Shown here in pieces: positions 32,907 through 40,981 of a DNA stretch of 64,000 nucleotides (position 1 is its first letter; every line of letters starts with the position of its first letter). The stretch lies in NCBI RefSeq assembly GCF_003315795.1, contig NZ_QMEY01000008.1, positions 186,001 through 250,000 of the forward strand, in the 5' to 3' direction. The notes beneath the pieces were generated by a model, which did no database searches, was not told the DNA's origin, and saw only the letters and a program-made list of their open reading frames with translations. The translations under genes were made by a program, and so were the position numbers. Origin of the DNA: Spongiactinospora rosea. Lineage in GTDB: Bacteria; Actinomycetota; Actinomycetes; Streptosporangiales; Streptosporangiaceae.

Positions 32907-33485
32907 TCACGATGCACTGAAGGCGGGAACGGCCCGCAGCGGGGCGAGGGCGGCACTCCAGGCGACCACCTGGCCGATCATGGTCTCCAGGGGTTCGAGG
33001 TTGTGGTCGCCGGGCTTGAAGACGGTCATGTCCTCGAACTCGGTGAACAGGTTGAGCGCGACCTGCTGACGCACGTCGGCCAGGTGCAGGTTGCCGGCGA
33101 TCGAGCGCAGATGCTCGACCGCGCGGGCGCCCCCGGCCACTCCGTAGGAGACGAAGCCGACCGCCTTGTTGGCCCATTCGGCGAACACGAAGTCGATGGC
33201 GTTCTTCAGCACCGCGGGAATGCCGTGGTTGTATTCCGGGGTCACGATGATGAAGCCGTCGTACGACGCGATGACGCTCGCCCAGCGCTTGGTGTGCTCG
33301 TTCTGGTATCTGCCCATGGCGGGCGGGAACTGCTCGTCGAAGAGCGGCAGCGGGTGGTCGCGGAGGTCGATGAGGTCGAATGTGGCGTCATCGCGCAGCT
33401 CGGCGTACTGGAGCACCCAGCCGGCCACCTGCTCGCTGTTCCGGTGCTCGCGTGCACTGCCCAGAATGATTCCTATACGGGTCAT
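32907..33485 (-). CDS. NADPH-dependent FMN reductase (flavodoxin fold)
   Basis: Flavoprotein of 192 residues. N-terminal phosphate-binding strand-loop IGIILGSAREHRNSEQVA, FMN-contacting VTPEYNHGIPAVLKNAIDF near residue 75, and YGVAGGARAVEHL. This is the azoreductase/chromate reductase (ChrR, ArsH) family, so quinone, azo or metal reduction is possible. Start ATG 33485 is the family-typical start; the open frame extends upstream through the operator. It is divergent from a MarR gene with a long inverted repeat between them. The amidohydrolase gene lies 27 bp upstream on the coordinate axis, downstream in transcription. Confidence 0.92.
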   Translation of the reverse strand: MTRIGIILGSAREHRNSEQVAGWVLQYAELRDDATFDLIDLRDHPLPLFDEQFPPAMGRYQNEHTKRWASVIASYDGFIIVTPEYNHGIPAVLKNAIDFVFAEWANKAVGFVSYGVAGGARAVEHLRSIAGNLHLADVRQQVALNLFTEFEDMTVFKPGDHNLEPLETMIGQVVAWSAALAPLRAVPAFSAS

Positions 33486-33538
33486 AGAAGTGCGTTGCCT
33501 TCCTGTCGGTCGTACCGCGGCCGGGCCCGGCGCGAGCT

Positions 33539-33587
33539 GAGTTGATATGTCTACTGGATACAGGGCATCGAGTAGATGTGTCAACTC
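33539..33587. promoter_or_regulatory. Long inverted repeat, probable MarR operator
   Basis: Arm 33539-33555 (GAGTTGATATGTCTACT) and arm 33571-33587 (AGTAGATGTGTCAACTC) match in 14 of 17 inverted positions, separated by 15 bp. The element lies between the divergent FMN reductase and MarR genes and is well placed to control both. Confidence 0.75.
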
Positions 33588-33605
33588 GCTGGTAGGATGA
33601 CGGGC

Positions 33606-34070
33606 ATGGCGCAGCTTGGATTGACCGAACACGAGCTCCGCGCGTGGCGGACACTCTTCCGGATGGTGCTGCTCCTTCCGGCACGCCTTGAGCAGCAGCT
33701 ACAGGCCACCAGCGGCCTGTCCAACGCCGACTACACGGTGCTGGCCCTGCTGTCCGAGGCGCCCGAGCGGCGGATGCGCTCCTACGAGCTGGGCCGGACC
33801 GCGGGGTGGGAGAAAAGCCGGATGCACCACCAGCTCATGCGGATGAGCAAACGCGGCCTGGTCGCCCGCGAACCATGCGGCTCGCGCGGCGTCTACGCCG
33901 TGCTCACCGACGAGGGTCTCGCCGCGCTGAAGAAGGCGGTGCCCGGCCACGGCCAGGAGATCCGGCGGCTGTTCGTCGACCGCCTCACCCCCGGCGAACT
34001 CGATCGGTTCGCCGGGCTCGCCGCCAAGATCCTGGACACCCTGGACGCGGACGAGCCGCCCGGCGAGTGA
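33606..34070 (+). CDS. MarR family transcriptional regulator
   Basis: Winged-helix regulator of 154 residues: LTEHELRAWRTLFRMVLLLPARL (dimerisation helix), DYTVLALLSEAPERRMRSYELGRTAGWEKSRMHHQLMRMSKRGLV (helix-turn-helix, residues about 42-85) and the wing REPCGSRGVYAVLTDEG. A single Cys in the wing could be redox-sensitive as in some MarR/HypR types, but that is speculative. Start ATG 33606 is chosen because AGGA lies 8 nt upstream; ATG 33576 and 33597 are in frame but inside the operator. It probably represses the divergent reductase. Confidence 0.92.
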   Translation: MAQLGLTEHELRAWRTLFRMVLLLPARLEQQLQATSGLSNADYTVLALLSEAPERRMRSYELGRTAGWEKSRMHHQLMRMSKRGLVAREPCGSRGVYAVLTDEGLAALKKAVPGHGQEIRRLFVDRLTPGELDRFAGLAAKILDTLDADEPPGE

Positions 34071-34107
34071 GCGGCCGGCCGCCGCTCAGCGCGTCACTGA
34101 CGATCGA

Positions 34108-35061
34108 TCAACGAGCGGCATCGGCGTAGCGGCGGGCCAGGCGGGCGAACGCGTCCTTGAGTTCGGCCGGGCCGATGACCTCGATGTCGGCGTCGAACCT
34201 GCCGATGGCCGCGGCCAGGCCCGCCCAGGACCAGGAGCCCAGGACGAGGCGGCACCGATCCGGGCCCAGTGCCTCGACCACTCCGTCGCGGGAGTAGCCG
34301 GACACGGTGGCGGCGGGCAGGTCGATGATCACCTCACCGACGCACGGCCACTCCCCAGAGCCGTCCGTGCCACGGAAGCGGCCGGTCACGAAGGCGGCCA
34401 CGTCGCCGCCGGGCAGTTCGCGCGGGGTGAAGCGGGGCCCGGCGGGGATGCGCGGGGTGATCCGGTCCGCGCGGAAGGTACGCCAGTCGGCGCGGTCGAG
34501 ATCCCAGGCCACGAGGTACCAGCGCCCGCCCCAGGTGATGAGGTGGTGCGGCTCCGCCCGGCGCGGCATCGGCTCGTCCGCGTACGTGAAACGCAGCACC
34601 TCGCGGGCATGGACGGCGGCGCTGAGCGCCGTCAGCACATCGCCGCCCACCTGCGGGACCGGCCGGGCCGGGGGCGGCCGGACGGCGGTGACCTGCAGGG
34701 TGTCGATCCTGCGGCGCAGCCGGGCGGGCATGACCTGCCGGACGGTGTTCAGCGCGCGCGCCGCGGCCTCCTCGATGCCCGCGCCCGCCGTCCCGGCGAG
34801 CTGGAGCGCGACGGCCAGCGCCACGGCCTGCTCGTCGTCGAACAGCAGCGGGGGCAGCTCGGTGCCCGCCTCCAGCCGGTAGCCGCCGTCGGGGCCCTTG
34901 ATCGCCATGATCGGGTAGCCCAGCTCGCGCAGGCGGTCCACGTCACGGCGCACGGTACGCGGGCTGATGTCCAGCCGCTCGGCCAGCAGCGCCCCCGGCC
35001 AGTCACGTCGCACCTGGAGCAGGGAGAGCAGGGCCAGCAGCCGCGCTGAAGTCTTCGGCAT
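34108..35061 (-). CDS. WYL-domain HTH transcriptional regulator (YafY family)
   Basis: Regulator of 317 residues. An HTH_11/DeoR-like N-terminal domain (TSARLLALLSLLQVRRDWPGALLAERLDISPRTVRRDVDRLRELG) is followed by GGYRLEAG and a WYL ligand domain. In that domain the motif appears as GGRWYLVAWDLDRADWRTFRADRI, and a WCX-like tail follows. WYL domains bind nucleic acids or nucleotides in the DNA damage and phage-defence regulators studied so far, but most actinobacterial members are uncharacterised. Start ATG 35061 (MPKTSARLL) fits the family. No obvious target gene is adjacent. Confidence 0.92.
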   Translation of the reverse strand: MPKTSARLLALLSLLQVRRDWPGALLAERLDISPRTVRRDVDRLRELGYPIMAIKGPDGGYRLEAGTELPPLLFDDEQAVALAVALQLAGTAGAGIEEAAARALNTVRQVMPARLRRRIDTLQVTAVRPPPARPVPQVGGDVLTALSAAVHAREVLRFTYADEPMPRRAEPHHLITWGGRWYLVAWDLDRADWRTFRADRITPRIPAGPRFTPRELPGGDVAAFVTGRFRGTDGSGEWPCVGEVIIDLPAATVSGYSRDGVVEALGPDRCRLVLGSWSWAGLAAAIGRFDADIEVIGPAELKDAFARLARRYADAAR

Positions 35062-35166
35062 GGACCCACGGTGCCCCAGATAGCGGCCATACCCTGGCCG
35101 CTTCTCGCACCAATGTGGCCGCCACACGTCATCGACGAGTACGACGACACGACCGGTCAAGGCTGA

Positions 35167-35697
35167 TCACAGCTCGGCGGCGAGCACGTCGGCGACCATG
35201 CGGATCGCCTGGTCGTCGTCCTGGGCGATCTCGTTGACGTGACCGGCCAGGAGCAGCAGCGTCGCCTCGACGGCGTTCATCTCGGCCCGCATCCACGGGC
35301 CGTACTGGGCCCGCCACAGGTTGGGCGACAGGCCGACGCCCGCCGCGACGATCAGCCCGGCCATGGTCGGGATGGCGGCGTCATCGACGGCGTTCATCAC
35401 GTGCAGCCCGTCGACGACGTATCCGACGACGCTGCCGAGCGCTTCGGCGGAGCCGTCCCCCTGGTGCTCGTACGCCTGCCGGAGCCAGTCGACGTAGACG
35501 TACACGAGCGTGCCCGCACCCACGATGACCTGGTCGAAGTCGGCCCCGTCCAGCTGGGCGGGCCGCCCGTCGATCAGCAGGGTGCGGGCCGACGCCGGAT
35601 CACCGGAGCGGATCATGCGCAGGTGCTGGTCCAGGATGCCCAGCACCGTGTCCACGTCGCCGATGCCGGACGAGCCGGCGCTGAGAGGGGATGACAT
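35167..35697 (-). CDS. Hypothetical protein
   Basis: Protein of 176 residues, not recognised. It is predicted soluble and mostly helical, with an alternating hydrophobic pattern (VDTVLGILDQHLRMIRSGDP, VVGYVVDGLHVMNAVDDAA, EMNAVEATLLLLAGHVNEIA) and no cysteine motif or signal peptide. Start ATG 35697 is supported by AAGGAA 8 nt upstream. It stands alone between the WYL regulator and the SDR gene, all on the minus strand. The real codon bias and start context make it a likely gene. Confidence 0.75.
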   Translation of the reverse strand: MSSPLSAGSSGIGDVDTVLGILDQHLRMIRSGDPASARTLLIDGRPAQLDGADFDQVIVGAGTLVYVYVDWLRQAYEHQGDGSAEALGSVVGYVVDGLHVMNAVDDAAIPTMAGLIVAAGVGLSPNLWRAQYGPWMRAEMNAVEATLLLLAGHVNEIAQDDDQAIRMVADVLAAEL

Positions 35698-35809
35698 GGC
35701 CCGTTCCTTTTCGATGGGTGACCTTGGGGATACGCTTGGTGACCGGGGCACCGATTGCACAGTAGCCCGGATACCGCCCGTCCGGGGCGAGGTCGGCGGA
35801 GATTGACGC

Positions 35810-36475
35810 CTATCCCCCACCCCGCCTCAGCGGGCCACCGGCACCGGAGACCGCACGGGCGGTGCGGGCCGCTGCTCCCCGGAGGTCGGCCGAACGGCCG
35901 AGGTTGGTGACCACGATGCCGGGGTGGGCCGCGGTCGCGAGCACCGGTGAGCCGATCTCGGTGAGGCGGCGGTGGAGTTCGGTGGTGAACAGCAGGTTCG
36001 CCAGCTTGGACTGCGCGTACCCGGCGAGCGCCCGGTAGCGCCGGCGCTCCCAGTTGAGGTCGGCGAGGTCGATCGCGCCCAGCCAGTGCGAGTCGGAGGC
36101 CACGGTGACCACCCGGCCCCGGATCCGTGGCAGCAGCAGGTTGGTGAGCGCGAAGTGGCCGAGGTGGTTGGTGCCGAACTGAAGCTCGAAGCCGTCGGCG
36201 GTACGGCCGGGCGGCGGGACCGACAGGCCCGCGTTGTTGATCAGCACGTCGATCGGCTCGGTGGTCTCCCCGGCGAACGCGCGGACCGAGGAGAGGTCGG
36301 CGAGGTCGAGCCGCCGCACGACGACCTCGCCGGTCATGGCCGTGGCGGCGGCGCGGCCCTTGGCGAGGTCGCGGACGGCGAGTACGACGCGGGCCCCCGT
36401 GGTGGCGAGCGCGCGGGCGGCGGCGCGGCCGATGCCGCTGTTGGCGCCGGTGACGATGACAGTGCGGCCGGTCAT
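35810..36475 (-). CDS. Short-chain dehydrogenase, C-terminally truncated
   Basis: SDR of about 221 residues resembling retinol dehydrogenase-like proteins of about 300. NAD(P) motif TGANSGIG near residue 7, DVLINNAG, catalytic YAQSK, and AAHPGIVVTNLG are intact. After that the protein ends in a low-complexity Ala/Gly/Arg tail (SGAGGPLRRGGG) instead of the usual 60-80-residue C-terminal substrate segment. It is therefore probably truncated or frameshifted. ATG 36475 is used as start; GTG 36505 lies within the repeat-rich operator. It is divergent from a TetR gene and presumably its target. Confidence 0.75.
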   Translation of the reverse strand: MTGRTVIVTGANSGIGRAAARALATTGARVVLAVRDLAKGRAAATAMTGEVVVRRLDLADLSSVRAFAGETTEPIDVLINNAGLSVPPPGRTADGFELQFGTNHLGHFALTNLLLPRIRGRVVTVASDSHWLGAIDLADLNWERRRYRALAGYAQSKLANLLFTTELHRRLTEIGSPVLATAAHPGIVVTNLGRSADLRGAAARTARAVSGAGGPLRRGGG

Positions 36476-36493
36476 GGCCGGGAGCTGGGCTGC

Positions 36494-36564
36494 GAATGTT
36501 GTCACGGGCAACAATGTATGCACTGACAACAATGCTGTCAATGACAACATTGACCGGCTACGAT
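36494..36564 (+). promoter_or_regulatory. TetR promoter/operator with repeated TGACAACA words
   Basis: AATGTTGTCA at 36494-36503 is the exact inverse of TGACAACATT at 36542-36551, and a third copy, TGACAACAATG, lies at 36524-36534. A sigma70-like promoter TGTCAA (36536-36541), 17-bp spacer, TACGAT (36559-36564) overlaps the repeats and would start transcription at about the A of the TetR ATG (36571), giving a leaderless mRNA. Confidence 0.65.
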
Positions 36565-36570
36565 GGCCGC

Positions 36571-37161
36571 ATGCCCGCGTACCATCACGGAAACCTCCGG
36601 ACGACGCTGCTCGCCATCGCCGAGCGCAACCTGCGCGAGCATGGCGCGGACCGGCTATCGCTGCGCGAGCTGGCCCGCGAGGCGGGAGTCAGCCACACCG
36701 CCCCGCGCCGCCACTTCGCGGACCGCCAAGCCCTGCTGGACGCGCTCGCCGAGGCGGGGTTCGCCCGGCTGGACACGGAGTTGCGCGACGCGCTCGCCGC
36801 CGCGGGCGAGGAGTTCGGGCCGCGCCTGCACGCCATGGCGGCGGCCTACCTGCGGTTCGCCACCGAGGACGCGGCCCTGCTTGAGCTGATGTTCACCGGC
36901 AAACACCGTGAAGGCGCGGAGCGGCTGGTCGCGGCCGCCGCCGCGCCGTTCGGGCGGATGTACGACCTGATCGCGGAGGGGCAGGCGCAGGGGGTGCTGG
37001 AGCCCGGCGACCCGGAGCGCGTGGGGATCGTGCTGTACGCGACCCTGCACGGCATCGCGACACTGATCAACGGCAACCTGGTCGCCCCGGAACTGCTCGA
37101 CGGGATCGCGCCGACCGCCGTCGAGCGGTTCATGCGCGGCTCCCCCGTCGCCCGCCCCTGA
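36571..37161 (+). CDS. TetR family transcriptional regulator
   Basis: Regulator of 196 residues starting MPAYHHGNLRTTLLAIAERNL, a common N-terminus for this subgroup (TetR with WHG domain). HTH is LRELAREAGVSHTAPRRHFADRQALLDAL. The C-terminal region AERLVAAAAAPFGRMYDLIAEGQAQGVLEPGDPERVGIVLYATLHGIATLINGNL matches the WHG (TetR_C_13-like) domain by its Trp/His-Gly-type LHGIA segment. ATG 36571 is chosen because the -10 element places the transcript start at this codon; ATG 36541 is in frame but inside the operator. It probably represses the divergent SDR and itself. Confidence 0.9.
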   Translation: MPAYHHGNLRTTLLAIAERNLREHGADRLSLRELAREAGVSHTAPRRHFADRQALLDALAEAGFARLDTELRDALAAAGEEFGPRLHAMAAAYLRFATEDAALLELMFTGKHREGAERLVAAAAAPFGRMYDLIAEGQAQGVLEPGDPERVGIVLYATLHGIATLINGNLVAPELLDGIAPTAVERFMRGSPVARP

Positions 37162-37177
37162 TCTCTGGGCCTACCGG

Positions 37178-38302
37178 TCAGCAGCCTTTGACGGCGTAGG
37201 CCAGGAACTCGGTCTTCTCGTCCGCGCTGAAGTTGTTGTCCGAGCCGACGATCAACGTGCACTCCCCGTTCGCGAACTTCGGCCCGAAGGCCATGGACTC
37301 CAGGTTCTGCGGGGAGGGGAAGTCCTTGACCAGGCGCTTGGTCGCCGGCGTGTACGTCGCGCCGCGCAGGCTGTCCTGGTGCAGCACGTCGGTCGCGGCG
37401 CTGACGTCCAGCTCATAAAGGCGGACCCGGTAGCCGGTGCGCTTGGTCCAGGAGCGCTCCAGGGCCAGGAAGCGGTGGTCGTCGATGGCCAGGACCTCCG
37501 AGACGCCGCCGTTGTCGGCGGGGTCGGCCGGTTCGGATTCGGTGGGCAGCGCGTCGACCATGTAGGCGTACTGGGCCGCCGGCGTGCCGTCCCGCTTCCA
37601 CACGGTCAGCCGGACCGGGCCGCCCTGCTTGGCGCTCACCGCGTCGCCGTCCTGGTATAGGGGCTGTTCGACGATGGCGGCGATGCCGCTGGGGGTGAGG
37701 GTGATCCCTTCGAAGCCGGTGTCGGTGCGGGGACCCTTGGTGGTGCCGGCGGTGACGGTGAGGTTGTCGGGGATGGTCAGCTTGCTCTGTTCCTTGCCGT
37801 CGGTGTTCATCCAGCGGACGGCGAGCTGGGTAAGTGCGTTCGGGTGGGAGGTGCCGGCGTGGTGGCCCTCGGTGCCCCACAGCAGCCGTCCGGTGGCCGG
37901 GTCGAAACGGATGGACTCCGGGTCGGGCGATTCCTTCTCCCCGTATTTGGGATAGGACGAGCCGTCGTGCTGCGTCAGCCAGGTACGGGCGGTCAGCTCG
38001 GCGGCGGTGAGCTTGCCGGTCTGCGCGTCGAACGTCAGCTTGCCGGTGTAGAAGCGCGGGGCCTGGTGGCGCCAGCGGTCGTCGGAGATGAAGTACCAGG
38101 TGCCGGTCTTCGGGTCGTGGTCCAGCCCGGAGAGCCCGCCCACCGTGGTCTCGTCGACCTTCTTGTCGTAGGGGATCACCTGCTCACCGAGGTCACGGGT
38201 GATCTCGATCTGCACCACGGCCGCGGGGGCCGCCTGCGCCGTCGTCGTCGCCAGACCGAGGGGGAGCACGGCGAGCAGGCCCGCCGTTCGCCAGTTGCGC
38301 AT
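37178..38302 (-). CDS. Secreted esterase-like/phytase-like beta-propeller protein
   Basis: Exported protein of 374 residues with a signal peptide (RNWRTAGLLAVLPLGLATTTAQA). The mature part matches the phytase-like/esterase-like domain family: GGLSGLDHDPKTGTWYFISDDR near residue 65, PDPESIRFDPATGRLLWGTEG, TDTGFEGITLTPSG, and the tail QNLESMAFGPKFANGECTLIVGSDNNF. Such proteins often occur with phosphate acquisition genes. Start ATG 38302 has AAGGAG just upstream. It is 29 bp downstream of the PHP-domain gene, same strand, suggesting a two-gene exoenzyme operon. Confidence 0.88.
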   Translation of the reverse strand: MRNWRTAGLLAVLPLGLATTTAQAAPAAVVQIEITRDLGEQVIPYDKKVDETTVGGLSGLDHDPKTGTWYFISDDRWRHQAPRFYTGKLTFDAQTGKLTAAELTARTWLTQHDGSSYPKYGEKESPDPESIRFDPATGRLLWGTEGHHAGTSHPNALTQLAVRWMNTDGKEQSKLTIPDNLTVTAGTTKGPRTDTGFEGITLTPSGIAAIVEQPLYQDGDAVSAKQGGPVRLTVWKRDGTPAAQYAYMVDALPTESEPADPADNGGVSEVLAIDDHRFLALERSWTKRTGYRVRLYELDVSAATDVLHQDSLRGATYTPATKRLVKDFPSPQNLESMAFGPKFANGECTLIVGSDNNFSADEKTEFLAYAVKGC

Positions 38303-38331
38303 GGGTCTCCTTCTTCTCATCGGAATAGAGG

Positions 38332-39987
38332 TCACCCGGGCAGGACCCAGATCGGGTTCGCGTAGAACCACAGGTCCTGCCAGGGGTCGGCGTTGCCGTA
38401 GATGTCCATCGCCGGTCCGGACGGATCGACGTCGGCGCCCATCGGGCCCGGCGCGCTGCGCTTGCCGTCCGTACCGCGGATCCGGAAATAGAAGGGCTTG
38501 TCCACCCGCCCGAAGGCGTAGGTCAGGAAGACCCTTCCGGTGGCCTTGCCGACCTCGAAGGACTTGACCACCCGGGCGGTCGGGGCGGTGAAGGCGTCGC
38601 GGTCGGCGACCAGGCCGGTCACCCGGCCGGTGATCACGTCAACCCTGGCCAGTCTCGGGACGAACTGCGCCCAGTTGGGGGTGGCGGCGAGCTCGATCTC
38701 GATGGTCGCCTCCACGCGCGCGCCGCGCCGGACCCGCAGGACGCCGCCCAGCGGCGTGCCGTGGCCGGCGCGCCGGTCACCGGCCTGCCGGGCGCGTACG
38801 TCGAGGCCGCTGATCAGCCCGCCGTGGTCCACCCAGACCCGCCCGGCGCGCAGCCCCGCCATCACCGCGCGGTAGCCGAACGACGTCGCCCCGACGTGGG
38901 TGCGGGTGTACTGGCCGGGCCAGTAGTCGAACCCGTCGGTGCGCGGCGGAGCGTACACGGGGTCGGCGTGCTTGCCGTCGCGGTCGAAGTCGCCGCCCGG
39001 GCCGCGCGTGGAGGTGTCCAGGTAGACGATGTGCGAGTCGGAGTTGGCGGTGATCCACCATGGCCTGCCCTCGGCGAGCATGCTGTCCCAGAGGCCGCCG
39101 ACGGTGGACGTCATCCAGTCGAAGCCGCCCCAGGTCCGGTAGCTCTCCGGCGGGTAGCCGGGGAACGACGCGTCGGTCCGGTTGAGGAAGTACAGGCCGC
39201 GGGCCTTGTAGCGCCAGGTCGAGTCGGGCAGGCCGGCGGCCTGGTGGCCGGGCGCGCTCTCCATGCCGATCGCCACATGGGGGTCGGCGTCGCGCCAGTT
39301 CCGGATCTCGTGCGGGGAGTCCACGCCGCGCCGGGCCGGGTGGTTGGCCAGGAAGAGCGCGTCCCTGACGCGGCGCCTGCGCACCTGCTCGCCGAGGAAC
39401 TTGATCCCGGCGATGGCCAGGGCCTCGTTGGCGGGGGTGGAGCCGGTGGCGTTCTTGACCTCGCCATCGAAGGCGTTCTCGAACTCCTTGAGCACCGCCA
39501 CCTCGTTGCGCCCGGGATGGACGAAGACGGTGGCGTGCTCGGCGGCCGGGCAGTTCCACTCCAGGCCCTGGTAGATCAGCAGGTCCTTGAGCCGCCTGCG
39601 GGCGGCCACGATGTCCGGGTTGACCTTCTCCACGCCGATCTTGGCATGGGCGAGGTCGCCGTGGTCGGTGACGACCATCCAGTCCAGCCCGTGGCCGCGG
39701 GCGTGCCGGGCGTGGTCGATGACGCGGTACTGGCCGTCGCGGCTGAACTGGGTGTGGACGTGGTGGTCGCCGGCCAGCCACCGGAAGCCGCCCCTGGCGC
39801 CGGCGCTCGCCGGGTCCGGTGCGGCGGTCAGCACGGTGGTGGCGGCGCCCGCGCCGAGCAGCCCGGCCCCGCGCAGGAAGCCGCGGCGGGAGGCGTCGGC
39901 GGGCGGCAGCTCGCCGTCGGGCACGGACGGATCGAGCGCCGGGGGGACGTCCTGATCTGGGGCGGGGTGGGGGTGGCCGTGACCCAT
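38332..39987 (-). CDS. Tat-exported CehA/McbA-type PHP metallohydrolase
   Basis: Exported hydrolase of 551 residues. A long His/Pro-rich N-terminus leads to SRRGFLRGAGLLGAG, a twin-arginine signal. The PHP domain then shows GDHHVHTQFSRDG, VTDHGDLAH, YQGLEWN, FLANHPAR and ANSDSHIVY, which provide the His/Asp metal ligands. Relatives hydrolyse aryl carbamates or phosphoesters. The C-terminal third is beta-rich. Start ATG 39987 is preceded by AGGGAG, and a small perfect inverted repeat sits directly upstream. Pairing with the phytase-like gene supports extracellular phosphoester scavenging. Confidence 0.87.
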   Translation of the reverse strand: MGHGHPHPAPDQDVPPALDPSVPDGELPPADASRRGFLRGAGLLGAGAATTVLTAAPDPASAGARGGFRWLAGDHHVHTQFSRDGQYRVIDHARHARGHGLDWMVVTDHGDLAHAKIGVEKVNPDIVAARRRLKDLLIYQGLEWNCPAAEHATVFVHPGRNEVAVLKEFENAFDGEVKNATGSTPANEALAIAGIKFLGEQVRRRRVRDALFLANHPARRGVDSPHEIRNWRDADPHVAIGMESAPGHQAAGLPDSTWRYKARGLYFLNRTDASFPGYPPESYRTWGGFDWMTSTVGGLWDSMLAEGRPWWITANSDSHIVYLDTSTRGPGGDFDRDGKHADPVYAPPRTDGFDYWPGQYTRTHVGATSFGYRAVMAGLRAGRVWVDHGGLISGLDVRARQAGDRRAGHGTPLGGVLRVRRGARVEATIEIELAATPNWAQFVPRLARVDVITGRVTGLVADRDAFTAPTARVVKSFEVGKATGRVFLTYAFGRVDKPFYFRIRGTDGKRSAPGPMGADVDPSGPAMDIYGNADPWQDLWFYANPIWVLPG

Positions 39988-39996
39988 CGGTGCTCC

Positions 39997-40016
39997 CTTG
40001 GGTTGGATCACCCAAG
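39997..40016. promoter_or_regulatory. Inverted repeat next to the PHP-gene Shine-Dalgarno
   Basis: CTTGGGT (39997-40003) and ACCCAAG (40010-40016) form a perfect 7-bp dyad with a 6-base loop. Read on the minus strand it ends directly in the AAGGGAG ribosome-binding site of the PHP metallohydrolase gene. It could be an operator or an RNA hairpin affecting initiation. I see no PHO-box direct repeats. Confidence 0.4.
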
Positions 40017-40102
40017 TCTGGAACCCTGCGTGGCCATCCGACTACTTTCCGTGAAGACAGGTTGCGGTGGTGAGAAATGCTCGGGTCGGTTCAGTGGACC
40101 GG

Positions 40103-40852
40103 TCAGAGGGCCTTGAGCAGGGCCCGTGACACGCCCAGCGCCGCGGTCTTCACGGCGGGCGCCAGGCGGGCCGGGTGGAACCGGTTCGCGGGCGCCGCGA
40201 TCGACACCGACGCCACGACCGTGTCGCCTCTGAAGATCGGCGCGGCGATGCAGGCGATCCCCAGCCGCGCCTCCTCCCGCTCGTAGGCCACGCCGCTCGT
40301 GCGGATCCGCCGGATCTCGCCCTCCAGCCGCGCGTGGTCCACGATCGAGTACGGGGTCAGCCTGCGCAGCGGGCGGTTGAGCACCTCCTCCAGCAGTTCC
40401 GCCTCCGCGTGGGCCAGGAGCGCCTTCCCGACGCCGGTGCAGGTCAGCGGAAGCCGGCCACCGACCGCGGAGGGCAGCGACGGCGACTCCGGGCGCTGGA
40501 TCTTCTCCACGTAGACCACGTCGAGGCCGTCGCGCACGCCCAGGTGGACGGTCGCGCCGGTGGCCTGGTAGAGATCGTGCATGATCGGCAGCGCGCCGTG
40601 CCGCAGATCGCGTTCGAGAGGGACGATGCTGCCCAGCTCGAACAGCCGCCTGCCGAGGTAGTAGCGGCCTTCCTTACGGACGACCACGCCCAGCTCGCCG
40701 AGATCGGCCAGCAGCCGCAGCGCGGTGGACTTGGGCAGATGACAGCGCTCGGCCACGTCCACCAGGCGCAACGGGCCGCCGGTGGGGCGGAAGGCGTCCA
40801 GCACCAGCCACACTCTCTCCAGCATCGAAAGGCGGCCGTCGTTCCGTGTCAT
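40103..40852 (-). CDS. IclR family regulator of the meta-cleavage genes
   Basis: Regulator of 249 residues. N-terminal winged helix (SMLERVWLVLDAFRPTGGPLRLVDVAERCHLPKSTALRLLADL) and C-terminal IclR effector GAF-like domain with LPLTCTGVGKALLAH and RLGIACIAAPIFRGDTVVASVSIA. Start ATG 40852 gives the family-typical N-terminus; ATG 40861 and GTG 40876 are in frame upstream. It is divergent from the hydratase-dehydrogenase-aldolase operon and probably activates or represses it in response to an aromatic intermediate. A CATGGA/TCCATG dyad lies at its start. Confidence 0.92.
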   Translation of the reverse strand: MTRNDGRLSMLERVWLVLDAFRPTGGPLRLVDVAERCHLPKSTALRLLADLGELGVVVRKEGRYYLGRRLFELGSIVPLERDLRHGALPIMHDLYQATGATVHLGVRDGLDVVYVEKIQRPESPSLPSAVGGRLPLTCTGVGKALLAHAEAELLEEVLNRPLRRLTPYSIVDHARLEGEIRRIRTSGVAYEREEARLGIACIAAPIFRGDTVVASVSIAAPANRFHPARLAPAVKTAALGVSRALLKAL

Positions 40853-40872
40853 GGAACTCATTGTTGTCCATG
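40850..40872. promoter_or_regulatory. Candidate IclR operator
   Basis: CATGGA (40850-40855) and TCCATG (40867-40872) form an inverted repeat around the AT-rich core ACTCATTGTTG, overlapping the IclR start. IclR proteins commonly bind short palindromes of this kind in the shared regulatory region of divergent genes. Confidence 0.45.
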
Positions 40873-40981
40873 GCACGGCGGGTCGATATCCATGGACCAG
40901 CGCGAACGCGCGAACGGGCCCCCGATCGGCGGTGCCCTCCCCGAAGCACTTTCGTCATACCTTCATCGGGCAGGAGCCTCA

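Noticed and set aside
39988..40102. PHO boxes upstream of the PHP/phytase-like operon
   Set aside because: I see no GTTCACC-type direct repeats; only a small inverted repeat is present.
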